Assembly (NCBI GenBank): GCA_046260155.1
Contig: JBJYXV010000045.1
Location: forward strand, 62,001-126,000
Reading direction: 5' to 3'
From: PFL25 sp046260155
GTDB lineage: Bacteria > Chloroflexota > Anaerolineae > Anaerolineales > UBA4823
Length of the DNA stretch: 64,000 bases
In this document: in pieces, positions 27,252 through 37,400 of the stretch
Position numbering within the stretch: the first letter of the stretch is position 1
Layout: every line of letters starts with the position of its first letter
Position numbers and translations under genes: made by a program
Notes under the pieces: model-generated
The model's input: the letters and a program-made list of their open reading frames with translations, nothing else
Databases searched by the model: none
Told to the model about the DNA's origin: nothing

Positions 27252-28162
27252 AAGCCGCCCTCGGTTCCTACTACCTGGATAAAAAGGTCTTCCAGCGAGA
27301 GCTGCTTCGGACGAATTGCGTAAACATCAACTCCTTGTTCAACCAGGAAGCGGTTGATATTCGGCATATCTGCTTCTGAAGAGAGAGTCATAGAGAGATG
27401 ATCGCCATCTGAACGCACATTCTCTCCCCAGCGGGCAAGGCCATCAATCACGGCTTGGTTGATATTACGCGCCCGTATTTCGACAGTGAATTCACCTTCC
27501 ACCAGGGATTGCAGAGAATTCGTGGTCAGCACCTCACCCTGGCGGATGAACGCCACTCTGTCACAGGTGATCTCCACTTCGCTCAGCAGGTGAGAATTGA
27601 GGAAAACGGTCGTCCCGCGGTCGCTCAGCTCCCGGATAATATCGCGCACCAGCCGCCGCCCTACCGGGTCTAGGCCGGAGGTGGGTTCGTCAAGAAAAAC
27701 TAAGTCGGGTTCATTAAGCAGTGCCTGAGCAAGACCAATACGCTGCAGCATACCCTTTGAAAAAGTGCGCAGCTTCTTCCCAGAGTGGTTGCCCAATCCA
27801 ACCTGTTCCAGGAGTTCAGGTACCCGCACATTGAGTACAGGAGCTGGTAACTGGTAAAGATTCCCATGCAGTCTCAGGAATTCTTCAGCAGTCAGCCACT
27901 CATGGAAACGGAAGTGTTCAGGCAGAAAACCAACTTTTTCCCTCGAGTGATGGTCACCAATCGGAGCACCAAGGACCTGGCCGCTTCCCGAAGTGGGAGA
28001 GATCAAGCCCAAAAGCATCTTAACGGCGGTTGTTTTACCGGCTCCGTTCGGACCCAAGAATCCAAACACCTCACCCGGCTCCACATCCAGAGTTAAATTT
28101 ACGACGGCTAGTTTATCCCCGAATGCTTTGGTTAATGCCTGGGTGCTGATTGCTGCGGTCAT
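27248..28162 (-). CDS. ABC transporter ATP-binding protein
   Basis: A 304-residue ATPase of the exporter (CcmA/NatA) type. Walker A is GPNGAGKTT, the signature is FSKGMLQR, and Walker B is LVFLDEPTSGLDP. The C-terminal extension of about 80 residues (EIRARNINQAVIDGLARW) is common in ABC-2 partners. An in-frame GTG lies one codon upstream. It pairs with the overlapping permease. A terminator-like hairpin at 28190-28227 separates it from the sigma/anti-sigma genes, so it probably has its own promoter in that gap. Confidence 0.9.
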   Translation of the reverse strand: MTAAISTQALTKAFGDKLAVVNLTLDVEPGEVFGFLGPNGAGKTTAVKMLLGLISPTSGSGQVLGAPIGDHHSREKVGFLPEHFRFHEWLTAEEFLRLHGNLYQLPAPVLNVRVPELLEQVGLGNHSGKKLRTFSKGMLQRIGLAQALLNEPDLVFLDEPTSGLDPVGRRLVRDIIRELSDRGTTVFLNSHLLSEVEITCDRVAFIRQGEVLTTNSLQSLVEGEFTVEIRARNINQAVIDGLARWGENVRSDGDHLSMTLSSEADMPNINRFLVEQGVDVYAIRPKQLSLEDLFIQVVGTEGGL

Positions 28163-28189
28163 CACAGGGATTGCTCACATTCCAAGTTC

Positions 28190-28227
28190 GAAAATAACAA
28201 AGACGTGAAACGCGATGCGTTTCACGT
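28190..28227 (-). terminator. Terminator of the sigma/anti-sigma operon
   Basis: On the minus strand ACGTGAAACGC and GCGTTTCACGT form an 11-bp stem around a 3-base loop (28203-28227), followed by a T-rich tail. It lies 35 bp past the anti-sigma stop. Confidence 0.75.
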
Positions 28228-28261
28228 TTCACGCCTTTCGTTTACTGATTATGATTTTACC

Positions 28262-29440
28262 TTACTCCAGGGAGTTACCAAGGTCCAGTCCTGACTCGGC
28301 ATTTCCGGGACCACCGAGCGCATAGACGATGCCATCCTTGATCCAGATTATCAGGAAGTGTGGAAAATATGTGCCCTCGGAATCCATAATCAAGGTTCCA
28401 TTCACCCCATCCACATAGATTTCTTGATATTCCGTATTGTATTTGGGTATCGGGACCACGAGCGTGGTTGTCCAATCCACATTCTGGCTGAATTGAGCTG
28501 CTTCTTCAGGGGACATGCCCAGGACCTGCAGGTATATCTCGCCAAGACTGCCGATGTCGAGTCCAGGTGGGGCACTGATCTCCGGACTGGGAAACTGGGT
28601 CAGGGTAACACATTCGCTTAAATCTGGAATTGGACTATCCGGATCAACTCCAGCTTCACGAATTCTTTCCGGAGAGACATCACAGGATCCGAAAGTTAAT
28701 TCAACGACAGCAGGCACTTCAAACGATACTTCAGAACCGTCCAGCTCGGCCGGCAGCTCCAGGTCTGAGAAACCAATTTCATCGATCACTGCCTGCACTT
28801 TCGGCAGGTCAACCAGCATTGAAACCCGGGCTCCTGGTTGAACGATGAGCGGTGGATCTTCTCCGGCAACCGATGGCAATCGCACTGAGAAGCCAGCCAA
28901 ATCGCTGGCTTCCGCTTTTCCCGTTACCTCCTGCATCTCACCATATTCTTCGAATTCAATATCTTCAGCGACCAGGTATTCGAAACCGGATGCCGTACTC
29001 AACTGGTCTTCGATTTGATCCGGATCGACCCGGATGATGGTGAACTGCTCGACGCGGAACAAGCCCAAGAAGCTGCTGCCAATAGCTCTTACCTGGGGGA
29101 AGAGCAGCGCAATTGCCAGCACCGTAACAGTAACAGCTGCCGTCCACGCAAATCGGTGCTTCCGGTTGAACAGTCGCTTGAAGATACTTGGAGATCCCTT
29201 CACAGGGTAACGCTGTTCAAGGAGGGTATACGCCTGGCGGGAAGATCGCCCAGCCTCATCATCCCGGGGATCAAGAACTGATAGCTGCTTCCTCGTATAC
29301 TCCCCTGATGGGAATAGCTGATCAAGCTTTTCCTGGCAGGTCAGGCATTCAGCTAGATGTTCTGCAATCCGTGATAAGTCTGGATTGACAGCATCACCGG
29401 TGCAATAAGATCTGATTTCTTCTGCTGATAAATGCATCAT
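28262..29440 (-). CDS. Anti-sigma factor with zinc-finger (ZAS) domain
   Basis: A 392-residue single-pass membrane protein. The N-terminal anti-sigma zinc motif reads H28-x3-C32-x2-C35 (HLAECLTC). A membrane helix follows at about 92-112 (WTAAVTVTVLAIALLF). The large outer part (about 125-392) resembles a sensor of unknown ligand and ends with a segment containing DWTTTLVVPIPKYN. The start overlaps the ECF sigma gene by 4 bp (ATGA), and GGAGGAGG precedes it, so sigma and anti-sigma are made together. It should hold the sigma factor at the membrane until a signal arrives. Confidence 0.85.
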   Translation of the reverse strand: MMHLSAEEIRSYCTGDAVNPDLSRIAEHLAECLTCQEKLDQLFPSGEYTRKQLSVLDPRDDEAGRSSRQAYTLLEQRYPVKGSPSIFKRLFNRKHRFAWTAAVTVTVLAIALLFPQVRAIGSSFLGLFRVEQFTIIRVDPDQIEDQLSTASGFEYLVAEDIEFEEYGEMQEVTGKAEASDLAGFSVRLPSVAGEDPPLIVQPGARVSMLVDLPKVQAVIDEIGFSDLELPAELDGSEVSFEVPAVVELTFGSCDVSPERIREAGVDPDSPIPDLSECVTLTQFPSPEISAPPGLDIGSLGEIYLQVLGMSPEEAAQFSQNVDWTTTLVVPIPKYNTEYQEIYVDGVNGTLIMDSEGTYFPHFLIIWIKDGIVYALGGPGNAESGLDLGNSLE

Positions 29441-29982
29441 CCTCCTCCTTCAAATTGGTCAAAGAGCGCTTTAAACTCATCTTGAGCCCGGGCAAGAGAT
29501 TTGCCTACCGATGATGGTTTCATCTTCAGCACCGCAGCCAGCTCAGCATAGTTCAATCCCGAATAACGTAGAACCAGTAATTTGGCTGAACGGGGTTTCA
29601 TTTGGGCGAGTACGGATTGAACTGCTCTCCGCCGTTCAGCAATCATGAGCTCCTGCTCCGGTCCAGGTGGAATTTTCACCTCATTAAGCTGCATACCGGC
29701 CTCAACCTCGTAATGCGAGCGCCTCTTCCTGGCTCGCAGGGCGTTATATCCCAGGTTAACCGCCACCCGGTAAAGCCACCCGCTCAGGTTATCTTCTTTC
29801 GCAGGAGGTTTACGGTAATACTGCCAGAAGGTCTCCAAAGCCAGGTCCTGCGCCTGGTCCCCATCACCCACCAGTCGGAATATCACATTGTAGACCCGGG
29901 ACCAGTGCTCTGCAAAAAGGTCCTCGAATTCAAACTCAAGGCTTTGTGCTTTGATATTGATATTTCTTGATGTCACATTCAT
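29437..29982 (-). CDS. ECF sigma factor
   Basis: A 181-residue RNA polymerase sigma factor with a sigma-2 region (about 20-95: FAEHWSRVYNVIFRLVGD, ALETFWQYYRK, NLSGWLYRVAVNLGYN) and a sigma-4 helix-turn-helix (about 125-175: LRYSGLNYAELAAVLKMKPSSVGKSLARA). It is the first gene of a two-gene unit with its membrane anti-sigma factor. The target regulon is unknown. The gene starts at ATG with AGGTT 8 bp upstream. Confidence 0.92.
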   Translation of the reverse strand: MNVTSRNINIKAQSLEFEFEDLFAEHWSRVYNVIFRLVGDGDQAQDLALETFWQYYRKPPAKEDNLSGWLYRVAVNLGYNALRARKRRSHYEVEAGMQLNEVKIPPGPEQELMIAERRRAVQSVLAQMKPRSAKLLVLRYSGLNYAELAAVLKMKPSSVGKSLARAQDEFKALFDQFEGGG

Positions 29983-30103
29983 CAGTGTAACCTAAGAGCC
30001 TTAGCTTGCGCGCTCATTAACATAAACACCGCTCAAAATGAATATGTGACAGTTTGCTCGATTTTCCGCCCTGAAGGCTCTATCGATATTCGTGACCCAG
30101 AAT

Positions 30104-30130
30104 TTGAAAAAATATTTCCTATTATATAAT
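30104..30130 (+). promoter_or_regulatory. Candidate promoter of the kinase gene
   Basis: TTGAAA (30104-30109) and TATAAT (30125-30130) are separated by 15 bp, in an AT-rich stretch 57 bp before the start codon. The spacer is short for a typical sigma-70 promoter, so this is moderate support. Confidence 0.5.
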
Positions 30131-30187
30131 TAGGTCATATTAAACACAATTTGTATCATTCCATATATTTCACCCAAAGTTTTCGGA

Positions 30188-33100
30188 ATGGAAAAAATAC
30201 CACAGTTTCCAACTCCATTAGAACCAGCAAACTGGATCGGAAAAACAATTAATGGACGCTACCTGATCGCTGAGCAGCTGGGCCAGGGGGGTATGGGGAC
30301 AGTTTATCTTGCCCATGATTCAATATTGGACCGGGAAGTGGCATTGAAAGTAATCACATCTGTAAGGCTTGGAGCTGAAAGCCGTTCTCGCTTGCTGACC
30401 GAAGCCCGGACCGTAGCGAAATTAGCTCACCCCAACATTGTCATCGTCTTTGATGCCGGAGAGGTTGATCACCAAGCTTACGTGGTCATGGAATACATTC
30501 AGGGCAAAACACTTGGAGAGACCTCCATTGACGGGTTTAAAGCGATCGTTGATATCGCCAAACAAATCTGTACTGCGCTCCAATATGCTCATGACCAGGG
30601 CATCATCCACCGGGACCTGAAGCCCGAAAATGTGATCATTCAGCCTGATGGCGTACTGCGCCTGATGGACTTTGGCCTCGCGATTTCTACTACTTCACGC
30701 TTGACTGATAGCGGCTTGATCATGGGAACGGTAGCATATATGTCCCCAGAACAAGCTTTTGGTTATCAGCTCACCCCGGCATCAGATTTATATTCTCTGG
30801 GGGTAATGCTCTATGAATTGACAACCCGAAAACTGCCCTTTGAGGCAGAAGATGCTTTAGCTGTCATCACCCAACACATCCATGCGCCGGCCGTTCCCCC
30901 CCGGGCGATAAACGAACTTATCCCATCAAATCTCAACGCCCTGATCCTTTCCCTGATGGAAAAAGACCCCCTTGCGCGCCCTGGGTCAGCAGGTGAAGTC
31001 CTAGAATTATTAGCACAGCATGATTTCCTTGCCCAGGAGAGGCCTGTGGAGCAGGATTTCACGGTTCTAGATCGGATCGTGCGCGGTCGGATGATCGGCA
31101 GGCAGGCAGAACTCGAGGAAGCCAAGCTCCTCTGGCGCAGGGTAATCGCGGGCCAGGGACAGGTACTGCTGATCAGCGGGGAGCCGGGGATCGGTAAGAC
31201 ACGCATGATGCGCGAGGTCATCACCAATGCTGAAGTAACCGGCGGGACCTCGCTTCTTGGGGAATGCTATGCAGAAACCAGTACCCCATATGGTGCATTT
31301 TCGCAGATCACGCGCCAGGCATTAAATACCCTGTCAAAGGATGGCTTGGATATACCAGAGGCAGTTCTTGATGACCTCTTGTCATTAACTCCAGATCTAC
31401 GCTACAGATTCCCTCATATCCAACTCAATCCCAAATTAGACCCAGAATCCGAACAGCAGCGCTTATTTGAAAATATGGTTTTCCTTTATAGTATGCTCGC
31501 AAGAAAATCACCGCTTTTGTTGGTTGTTGACGACGCGCACTGGGCTGACAGCGGTTCAGTAGCCATGTTGCATCATCTGGTCCGTCGCACTCACAATCTA
31601 CCCGTGATGATCCTGGCAACTTACCGGGAGGTGGAACTAAAAGGATCTCGCCCCTTTAATGAAATGCTGATTGATCTCAACCGCCAGCGCCTCGGATATC
31701 GCATTAAACTCGACCGCTTGGATCGGGAGGCAACTGGTGAATTACTCAAAGCGATCTTTGCTGAAGAGATCAGTAACGAATTCCTGGATGGCATCTATCG
31801 TGAGACAAATGGCAATCCATTCTTCATCGAAGAAATCTGCCGGGCATTGATTGACACCGGGGCAGTTTACTTTGAGGACAGGGCATGGCAACGACTCGAC
31901 ATGCAGGAATTGGAGATCCCGCAAGGTGTGCAGGTAGCGGTTGAAAGCCGCCTTATCAAATTACCAAAAGAACACCAGGATGTGCTGCGCATGGCATCCA
32001 TCATTGGCCGCGAGTTCAGCTTTGATGTACTCTCTGCTGCCCTCGATCTTGATGAGGATATCATCATCGATGGACTCGAAGCGGCGGAATCCGCACAAAT
32101 GATCGAAGAGATTAACGGATTTGGGGATGTGACCTTCAGATTTGTGCATGCCCTGGTTCCCAATGCAATCGCGGATTCAGTACGCACCCTGCGCCGTCGC
32201 AAGCTTCACAGGCGGGTAGCTAATGCAGTTGCTGCCATAAATCCGCAAGATTATGAAAACCTGGCCTACCATTTCAGCGAAGCTGGTGAAGATTCGCAAG
32301 CGATAAAGTATTACTCATTGGCTGGTGAACGAGCAGCAGAAGCTTATACCAACCAGGATGCAGAAAAATACCTTCAGTCCGCCCTGGATCTGGTTGAAGA
32401 TGATCGCCAACGAGCTTCATTGTTGGCCAGGCTGGGTCTCGCCCAAGCTCACCAGAACAAATATCAAGCTGCCCTGGAAACCTGGCACACGGCAATCGAA
32501 ATCTATTCCAGTTTAGATGAATTGGACCAGGTGGCGGAATTATTTGCCCGCTCAATCAGGACTACATGGGATAACGGCGAGACAAAAGCCAGCCTGGCTC
32601 TGGCTCAAAATAGTTTATCCACACTCCAGGGCGCATCAGAAGGTCCAGGTTTAGCAAACTTGTTGGCAGAATATTCAAGAGCCTGCTACTTCAACGGTTT
32701 AATAGACGAAAGTAAAGAGTTTGGGCAACGCAGCTTGGAGATGGCAGAAAAACTCCACCTGACCGATATCCAGGTTGATTCATTGACTACTTTGGGGACG
32801 ATCGCCTGGAATTCAAAAGACCTTTCCGCACAATTGCTGGAAAAAGCTGCCCAGATGGCCGATACGGCGAACCTGCCCCGCCGGGCTACCCGGGCTCACA
32901 ACAATTTGGCGATCCTGTATCTGCGGCAATTTTCAGATTACAACCGGGCTATGGACCATATGCAGCAAGCCGCTCAAATCGCTCACCAAATCGGCGATCG
33001 CGATGGTGAATTATTCTTCAGGTCAAACCTGGGAATGTGGATGCTCTTAAAAGGACGCATCAGGGAAATCGAGGATATGCTTCCAGAACTAGAGGAATTA

Positions 33101-33775
33101 AAAGAATCTTTACCGGATGTAGGTGCTGGAAACCTGGGCTTTGAACAACTTTATAATACCTGGCTTGCCTGCAGAGGTGAATTTAATCAAGCACTTGAAT
33201 TTGCTCAAAGTAGCAGGGGGAAAGTACGCCAATTGGGTGACCTGCAGAGATTGGAATCAATCCTTGTAATCATCACACTGGTTTCGATCATCACGGGTGA
33301 TTTTGATCCTGCGAATTCTGCTGCAGAGGAGTTAGTTCAACTTGCCGAAAAGGAGGCAGCTTCCAAAGCGCAGGCTTTTGGCATTTCGTCCATAATATTC
33401 AGCCGAATTGGAGAACTTACTCTGGCTCGAACCCGGTATCAACAAGCATCTGAGAACTTTGAGAATCCCGAAAAAGGTGTATTTGATCGACAGTATATCT
33501 ATTGGGCTGAGGCGGAATTATTTCTTGCTGAACATAAATGGGGACAAGCCTGGGAAGTATTCGAGTATCTGCATGCTTTTCTCGAACACGAAGATTTTCC
33601 CTGGCACGCAAATCTCTACCTTACTATGTGGGGGTTCGCACTCCTGGAGCACGGCACACTGCATCAGAAAGCCAGAGCAAAGAGACTGCTAACTGAAGCT
33701 TGTGAGAATTTTCAAGCCATGGGGGCTGAAGGATTTGTTGACCTGATCGCATCCAGGCTGGTTGATGATGCTTGA
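30188..33775 (+). CDS. Ser/Thr protein kinase fused to AAA-type ATPase and TPR repeats
   Basis: A 1195-residue cytoplasmic signalling protein. The kinase domain covers about 24-285: G-loop LGQGGMGTV (31-39), catalytic Lys K54 in VALKVI, HRDLKPEN (from 141), DFGLA (from 161) and SPEQAFGY. All catalytic residues are present. The ATPase (AAA_16-like) covers about 300-700, with Walker A SGEPGIGKT (about 330) and Walker B LLLVVDDAHWAD (about 443). The rest (about 710-1195) is made of TPR-like helices. This resembles PknK-type regulators but has no C-terminal LuxR domain, so output is probably phosphorylation of a partner. No partner gene is adjacent. Confidence 0.9.
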   Translation: MEKIPQFPTPLEPANWIGKTINGRYLIAEQLGQGGMGTVYLAHDSILDREVALKVITSVRLGAESRSRLLTEARTVAKLAHPNIVIVFDAGEVDHQAYVVMEYIQGKTLGETSIDGFKAIVDIAKQICTALQYAHDQGIIHRDLKPENVIIQPDGVLRLMDFGLAISTTSRLTDSGLIMGTVAYMSPEQAFGYQLTPASDLYSLGVMLYELTTRKLPFEAEDALAVITQHIHAPAVPPRAINELIPSNLNALILSLMEKDPLARPGSAGEVLELLAQHDFLAQERPVEQDFTVLDRIVRGRMIGRQAELEEAKLLWRRVIAGQGQVLLISGEPGIGKTRMMREVITNAEVTGGTSLLGECYAETSTPYGAFSQITRQALNTLSKDGLDIPEAVLDDLLSLTPDLRYRFPHIQLNPKLDPESEQQRLFENMVFLYSMLARKSPLLLVVDDAHWADSGSVAMLHHLVRRTHNLPVMILATYREVELKGSRPFNEMLIDLNRQRLGYRIKLDRLDREATGELLKAIFAEEISNEFLDGIYRETNGNPFFIEEICRALIDTGAVYFEDRAWQRLDMQELEIPQGVQVAVESRLIKLPKEHQDVLRMASIIGREFSFDVLSAALDLDEDIIIDGLEAAESAQMIEEINGFGDVTFRFVHALVPNAIADSVRTLRRRKLHRRVANAVAAINPQDYENLAYHFSEAGEDSQAIKYYSLAGERAAEAYTNQDAEKYLQSALDLVEDDRQRASLLARLGLAQAHQNKYQAALETWHTAIEIYSSLDELDQVAELFARSIRTTWDNGETKASLALAQNSLSTLQGASEGPGLANLLAEYSRACYFNGLIDESKEFGQRSLEMAEKLHLTDIQVDSLTTLGTIAWNSKDLSAQLLEKAAQMADTANLPRRATRAHNNLAILYLRQFSDYNRAMDHMQQAAQIAHQIGDRDGELFFRSNLGMWMLLKGRIREIEDMLPELEELKESLPDVGAGNLGFEQLYNTWLACRGEFNQALEFAQSSRGKVRQLGDLQRLESILVIITLVSIITGDFDPANSAAEELVQLAEKEAASKAQAFGISSIIFSRIGELTLARTRYQQASENFENPEKGVFDRQYIYWAEAELFLAEHKWGQAWEVFEYLHAFLEHEDFPWHANLYLTMWGFALLEHGTLHQKARAKRLLTEACENFQAMGAEGFVDLIASRLVDDA

Positions 33776-33914
33776 ATACCAAGATTGAGGTCACTGAATC
33801 TTCGGCGATGAGTTTCCCCTTTTCTTATTGTCCCCTTCCACCAATTTCACCTTCTACGCAGAAAATTAATTTTTCGAATTTAATGGATGTTCTTTAACCA
33901 ATAAGTCCAGCCAG

Positions 33915-34485
33915 CTAGCGACCCAGGATATTTACTAATGCCAGAGCATCATCAACCATCAAACAATCTGCTCCTAATGCAGGGATGAAGCGCATCACCA
34001 GCGGATTTTCAATGGCACCGAACAAAACAAACACTTCTCGCTCATCAGTATGAGCCTATCGAATCACCCATGGATTCAGGATAACCATCTCCACCATCGG
34101 GCAAAGAGCTCGGGCTTCGCTGGGTTGAGGAAACCTCAGATCAAACCCCCATAATCCATACAATGGACTAACCTGAGGGTCCGGGTTGATAATTTGTATC
34201 TTTTTCAGCACACCTGGATCAAAAGATTGGACCAGTGTTTCCTGGATAGAATCCCCCTCCGTGATTGTTTCTGCCATCCGTGATCCGATTCCCGGATACA
34301 GGTGCGGTGATTTCGCTTCGGGTAAGATGCCGATACCGACTTCACTTGCTTAAGTTATCACCTCATCAAAAGTAGGCACCTGTTCACCATTTTCGGCATC
34401 TAAGGCGCGGATTTCTTAAAAAGTCAAATCGTCCCTGACATCATGATTTTGCTCAACAGGAGCGTTGATCACCAACTCTATCAGA
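33915..34485 (-). pseudogene. Decayed glycerophosphodiester phosphodiesterase gene (GDPD)
   Basis: One continuous minus-strand frame still spells GDPD family segments: EIRALDAENGEQVPTFDEVIT, then VGIGILPEAKSPHLYPGI, LVQSFDPGVLKKI, and a C-terminal ALGADCLMVDDALALVNILGR ending at TAG 33915-33917. Three internal stops break it: TAA 34416-34418, TAA 34350-34352 and TAG 34056-34058. All are in the same frame and no frameshift is needed. The N-terminal part with the catalytic His-Arg region is missing. The remnant begins one base after the ileS stop, so a deletion probably fused the gene tail to ileS. The family hydrolyses glycerophosphodiesters, but no activity can remain here. Confidence 0.85.
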
Positions 34486-37400
34486 TTATGCTTTGGACAA
34501 GCCGACCTTTGCATTTTGGTTGTCAAATTCGAAGTCGCCAATCGCCATTTCACCCACGGGATCACCAAACTTCAGCTGGACGGTCAACGTTTCACCCATG
34601 ATGTAATCCTGGTGTTCCCGGATGGCCTGTTCCAAATCCGGTGAAGCGCTGACCTGCATATGGATGCGGTCGGCGATATCAAAATCCACCTGTTTGCGCA
34701 GGTCCTGCACCCGGCGCACGAATTCCCGCGCCAGGCCTTCCCTCACCAGACCGGGGGTTAAATTGGTCTGCAGTGCAGCCAGGTAGGCTCCGTCGGAAGC
34801 GACTACCAGGCCTGAATGCGCCTCCGCTCGCACCTCAACTTCTTCTGGAAAGATCTCAAACGTCTCCTCACCAACCTTCACCGGTACAGGATCCCCGCTC
34901 AGCAACCGCTCTGCTGCCTCCTCCGGATTCAATGCCAGGATGGCTTTCCTGACCCGGGGGAAATCGGATTGGTATTTCTGGCCCAATTGTTTTGGTAAGG
35001 GGTTCAAGGTATAAGAAACCGCCTCACCAGCAGATGCCAGAGCGCTCACCTTCTTAACGTTCAGCTCATCGGCAATAATCGCCGCATATTCCTCCAGGGC
35101 CTGCGTCTCTTTCAAGCTGCCAACAGAGAAGGATGCTTCCGCCAGGGGCTGGCGGACTTTTATCGCTGCCTGGTTGCGTGCTGAGTGTCCCAGGGACGCC
35201 AGGCGCATCACCAGGCGCATATCTGTGTTCAGTTTTTCATCGATCAGTTGCTCGTTATAAGCCGGCCAATCAGCCAAATGGACAGATTCGGGAGCCTCCC
35301 GATCCACAGAGCACACCAGGTTCTGGTATAGCTCCTCCGCCAGGAAGGGCATGCTCGGGGCGAGTAATTTACTCAGCGTCGTCAGTGCTAGGTAAAGGGT
35401 TGCATAGGCGGTCTCCTTATCACTATCCGACTCGCTTTTCCAGAACCGCCGGCGGGAACGCCGCAGATACCATTTTGAGAGTGTATCCACGAAATTTTGT
35501 ATGGGGCGCGTTGCACCCAGGACGTCATAGCTTTCCATTGAGTAGGTCACATCACGGGTCAGCGTGTTCAGCTCGGATAGCAGCCAGCGGTCAAGGTCAT
35601 TCTCGATTTCATCAGGCTTCATAGCCCCGCTTTCCCCAGGCTGCCACTCGTCCAGCAGAGCATAAGTTACAAAGAAGGAATATACATTCCATAAAGTCAA
35701 TGTGAAGCTGCGCATCACCTCACCCACCAGGTCCACCGAAAAACGCCGTTCCTGCCCTGGAGGGCTGGCTGTATAGAGATACCAGCGAAATGCATCCGCA
35801 CCATGTTCATTGATCACTTCCCAGGGATCGACCACCGTGCCGCGCGATTTGGACATCTTCAAACCGTCTGCATCCAGGATCAATCCCAGGCAGAGCACAT
35901 TTCGGAAGCTGACCTGCTCAAACAGCAGTGTGCTGATGGCATGCAGTGAATAAAACCAGCCCCGGGTCTGGTCAACAGCCTCACAAATATAATCTGCTGG
36001 AAACTGACTCTTAAATTGTTCTTGATTCTCGAAGGGGTAATGCCACTGGGCAACCGGCATAGACCCAGAATCAAACCACACGTCGATTAATTCCAGAACG
36101 CGAGCCATTTTGCCCCCGCATTCAGGGCAATCAAACTGCACCTCATCGACAAAAGGACGGTGAAGATCGAGATCGGAAAGATCCCTTCCGGCCATTTCGC
36201 TCATCTCTGCAACTGAACCCACCGCCAGCTGGTGGTGGCAATCGTTGCACTCCCAGATCGGCAGCGGGGTGCCCCAATACCGTTCACGGCCCAATGCCCA
36301 ATCCACGTTGTTTTCCAACCAGTTGCCGAAACGCCCATTCTTGATGTGTTCCGGGTACCAGTTTATTTCCTGGTTGAGGCCTGTTAATTTATCTTTATAA
36401 GCTGTTGTGCGGACATACCATGTGCCCCGCGCATAGTAAATCAGTGGAGTGTCGCAGCGCCAACAGAACGGGTAGGTATGCGTGTAAGTTTCAACCCGGT
36501 AGAGCAAGCCGCGTGACTCTAGGTCTTCAGTGATTAGAGGATCAGCCTCTTTCACGAATCTACCGCTCCAGGGCCTCACCTCGGGGATGAATGTCCCGTC
36601 CTCGGCAACCGTCTGCAGGATCGGCAGGTCGTATTCCAGGGCTGCATCCATGTCCTCCGCTCCAAAAGCTGGAGCGATGTGCACCAGCCCAGTGCCGTCT
36701 TCGGTGGTCACGAAATCACCCAGGATTACATAGTGAGCAGGTTTATCCAGAGTCATGAAGGTGAAAAGCGGGTGATATTTTATGCCCTTCAATTTCTTCC
36801 CTTTGAAGGTCTCAAACACCTCCACTTTTTCATCACGAAACACCTTTTCCACCAGGTCCTTGGCTAAAATCAGCTTCTCTTTGCGACCATCCGATAAATC
36901 CCGTTCCACGATCACATAATCCACATCCGGATGGGCCGCGACAGCTACGTTACCAGGCAGTGTCCAGGGAGTAGTCGTCCACACCAGCAGGGACGTTCCT
37001 GGATCGTCAATTAGAGGCAGACGCACAAACACGGATGGATCGACCGCATCTCTATAACCCTGGGCGACCTCGTGATCCGACAGGGGTGTCCCACAGCGAG
37101 GGCAGTAAGGGACTACCTTGAATCCCTGGTATAGTAAATCCTTATCCCAGAAGCTTTTTAAGATCCACCACACCGATTCGATATAATCATTCGTGTAGGT
37201 GACATAAGCCTCATCCAGATCGACCCAAAATGCAATCCGGTCCGTCAAGCGCTCCCATTCCTGGATATAATCGAATGCCGATTGGCGGCACAATTCATTA
37301 AACGGGCCAATGCCATACTCTTCGATCTGACTCTTACTGTTAAATCCTAATCGTTTCTCAACCTCAATCTCAACTGGTAACCCGTGGGTATCCCACCCAC

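Noticed and set aside
34056..34277. 73-codon minus-strand open frame as a gene
   Set aside because: It is the middle part of the GDPD pseudogene frame, bounded by its in-frame stops.
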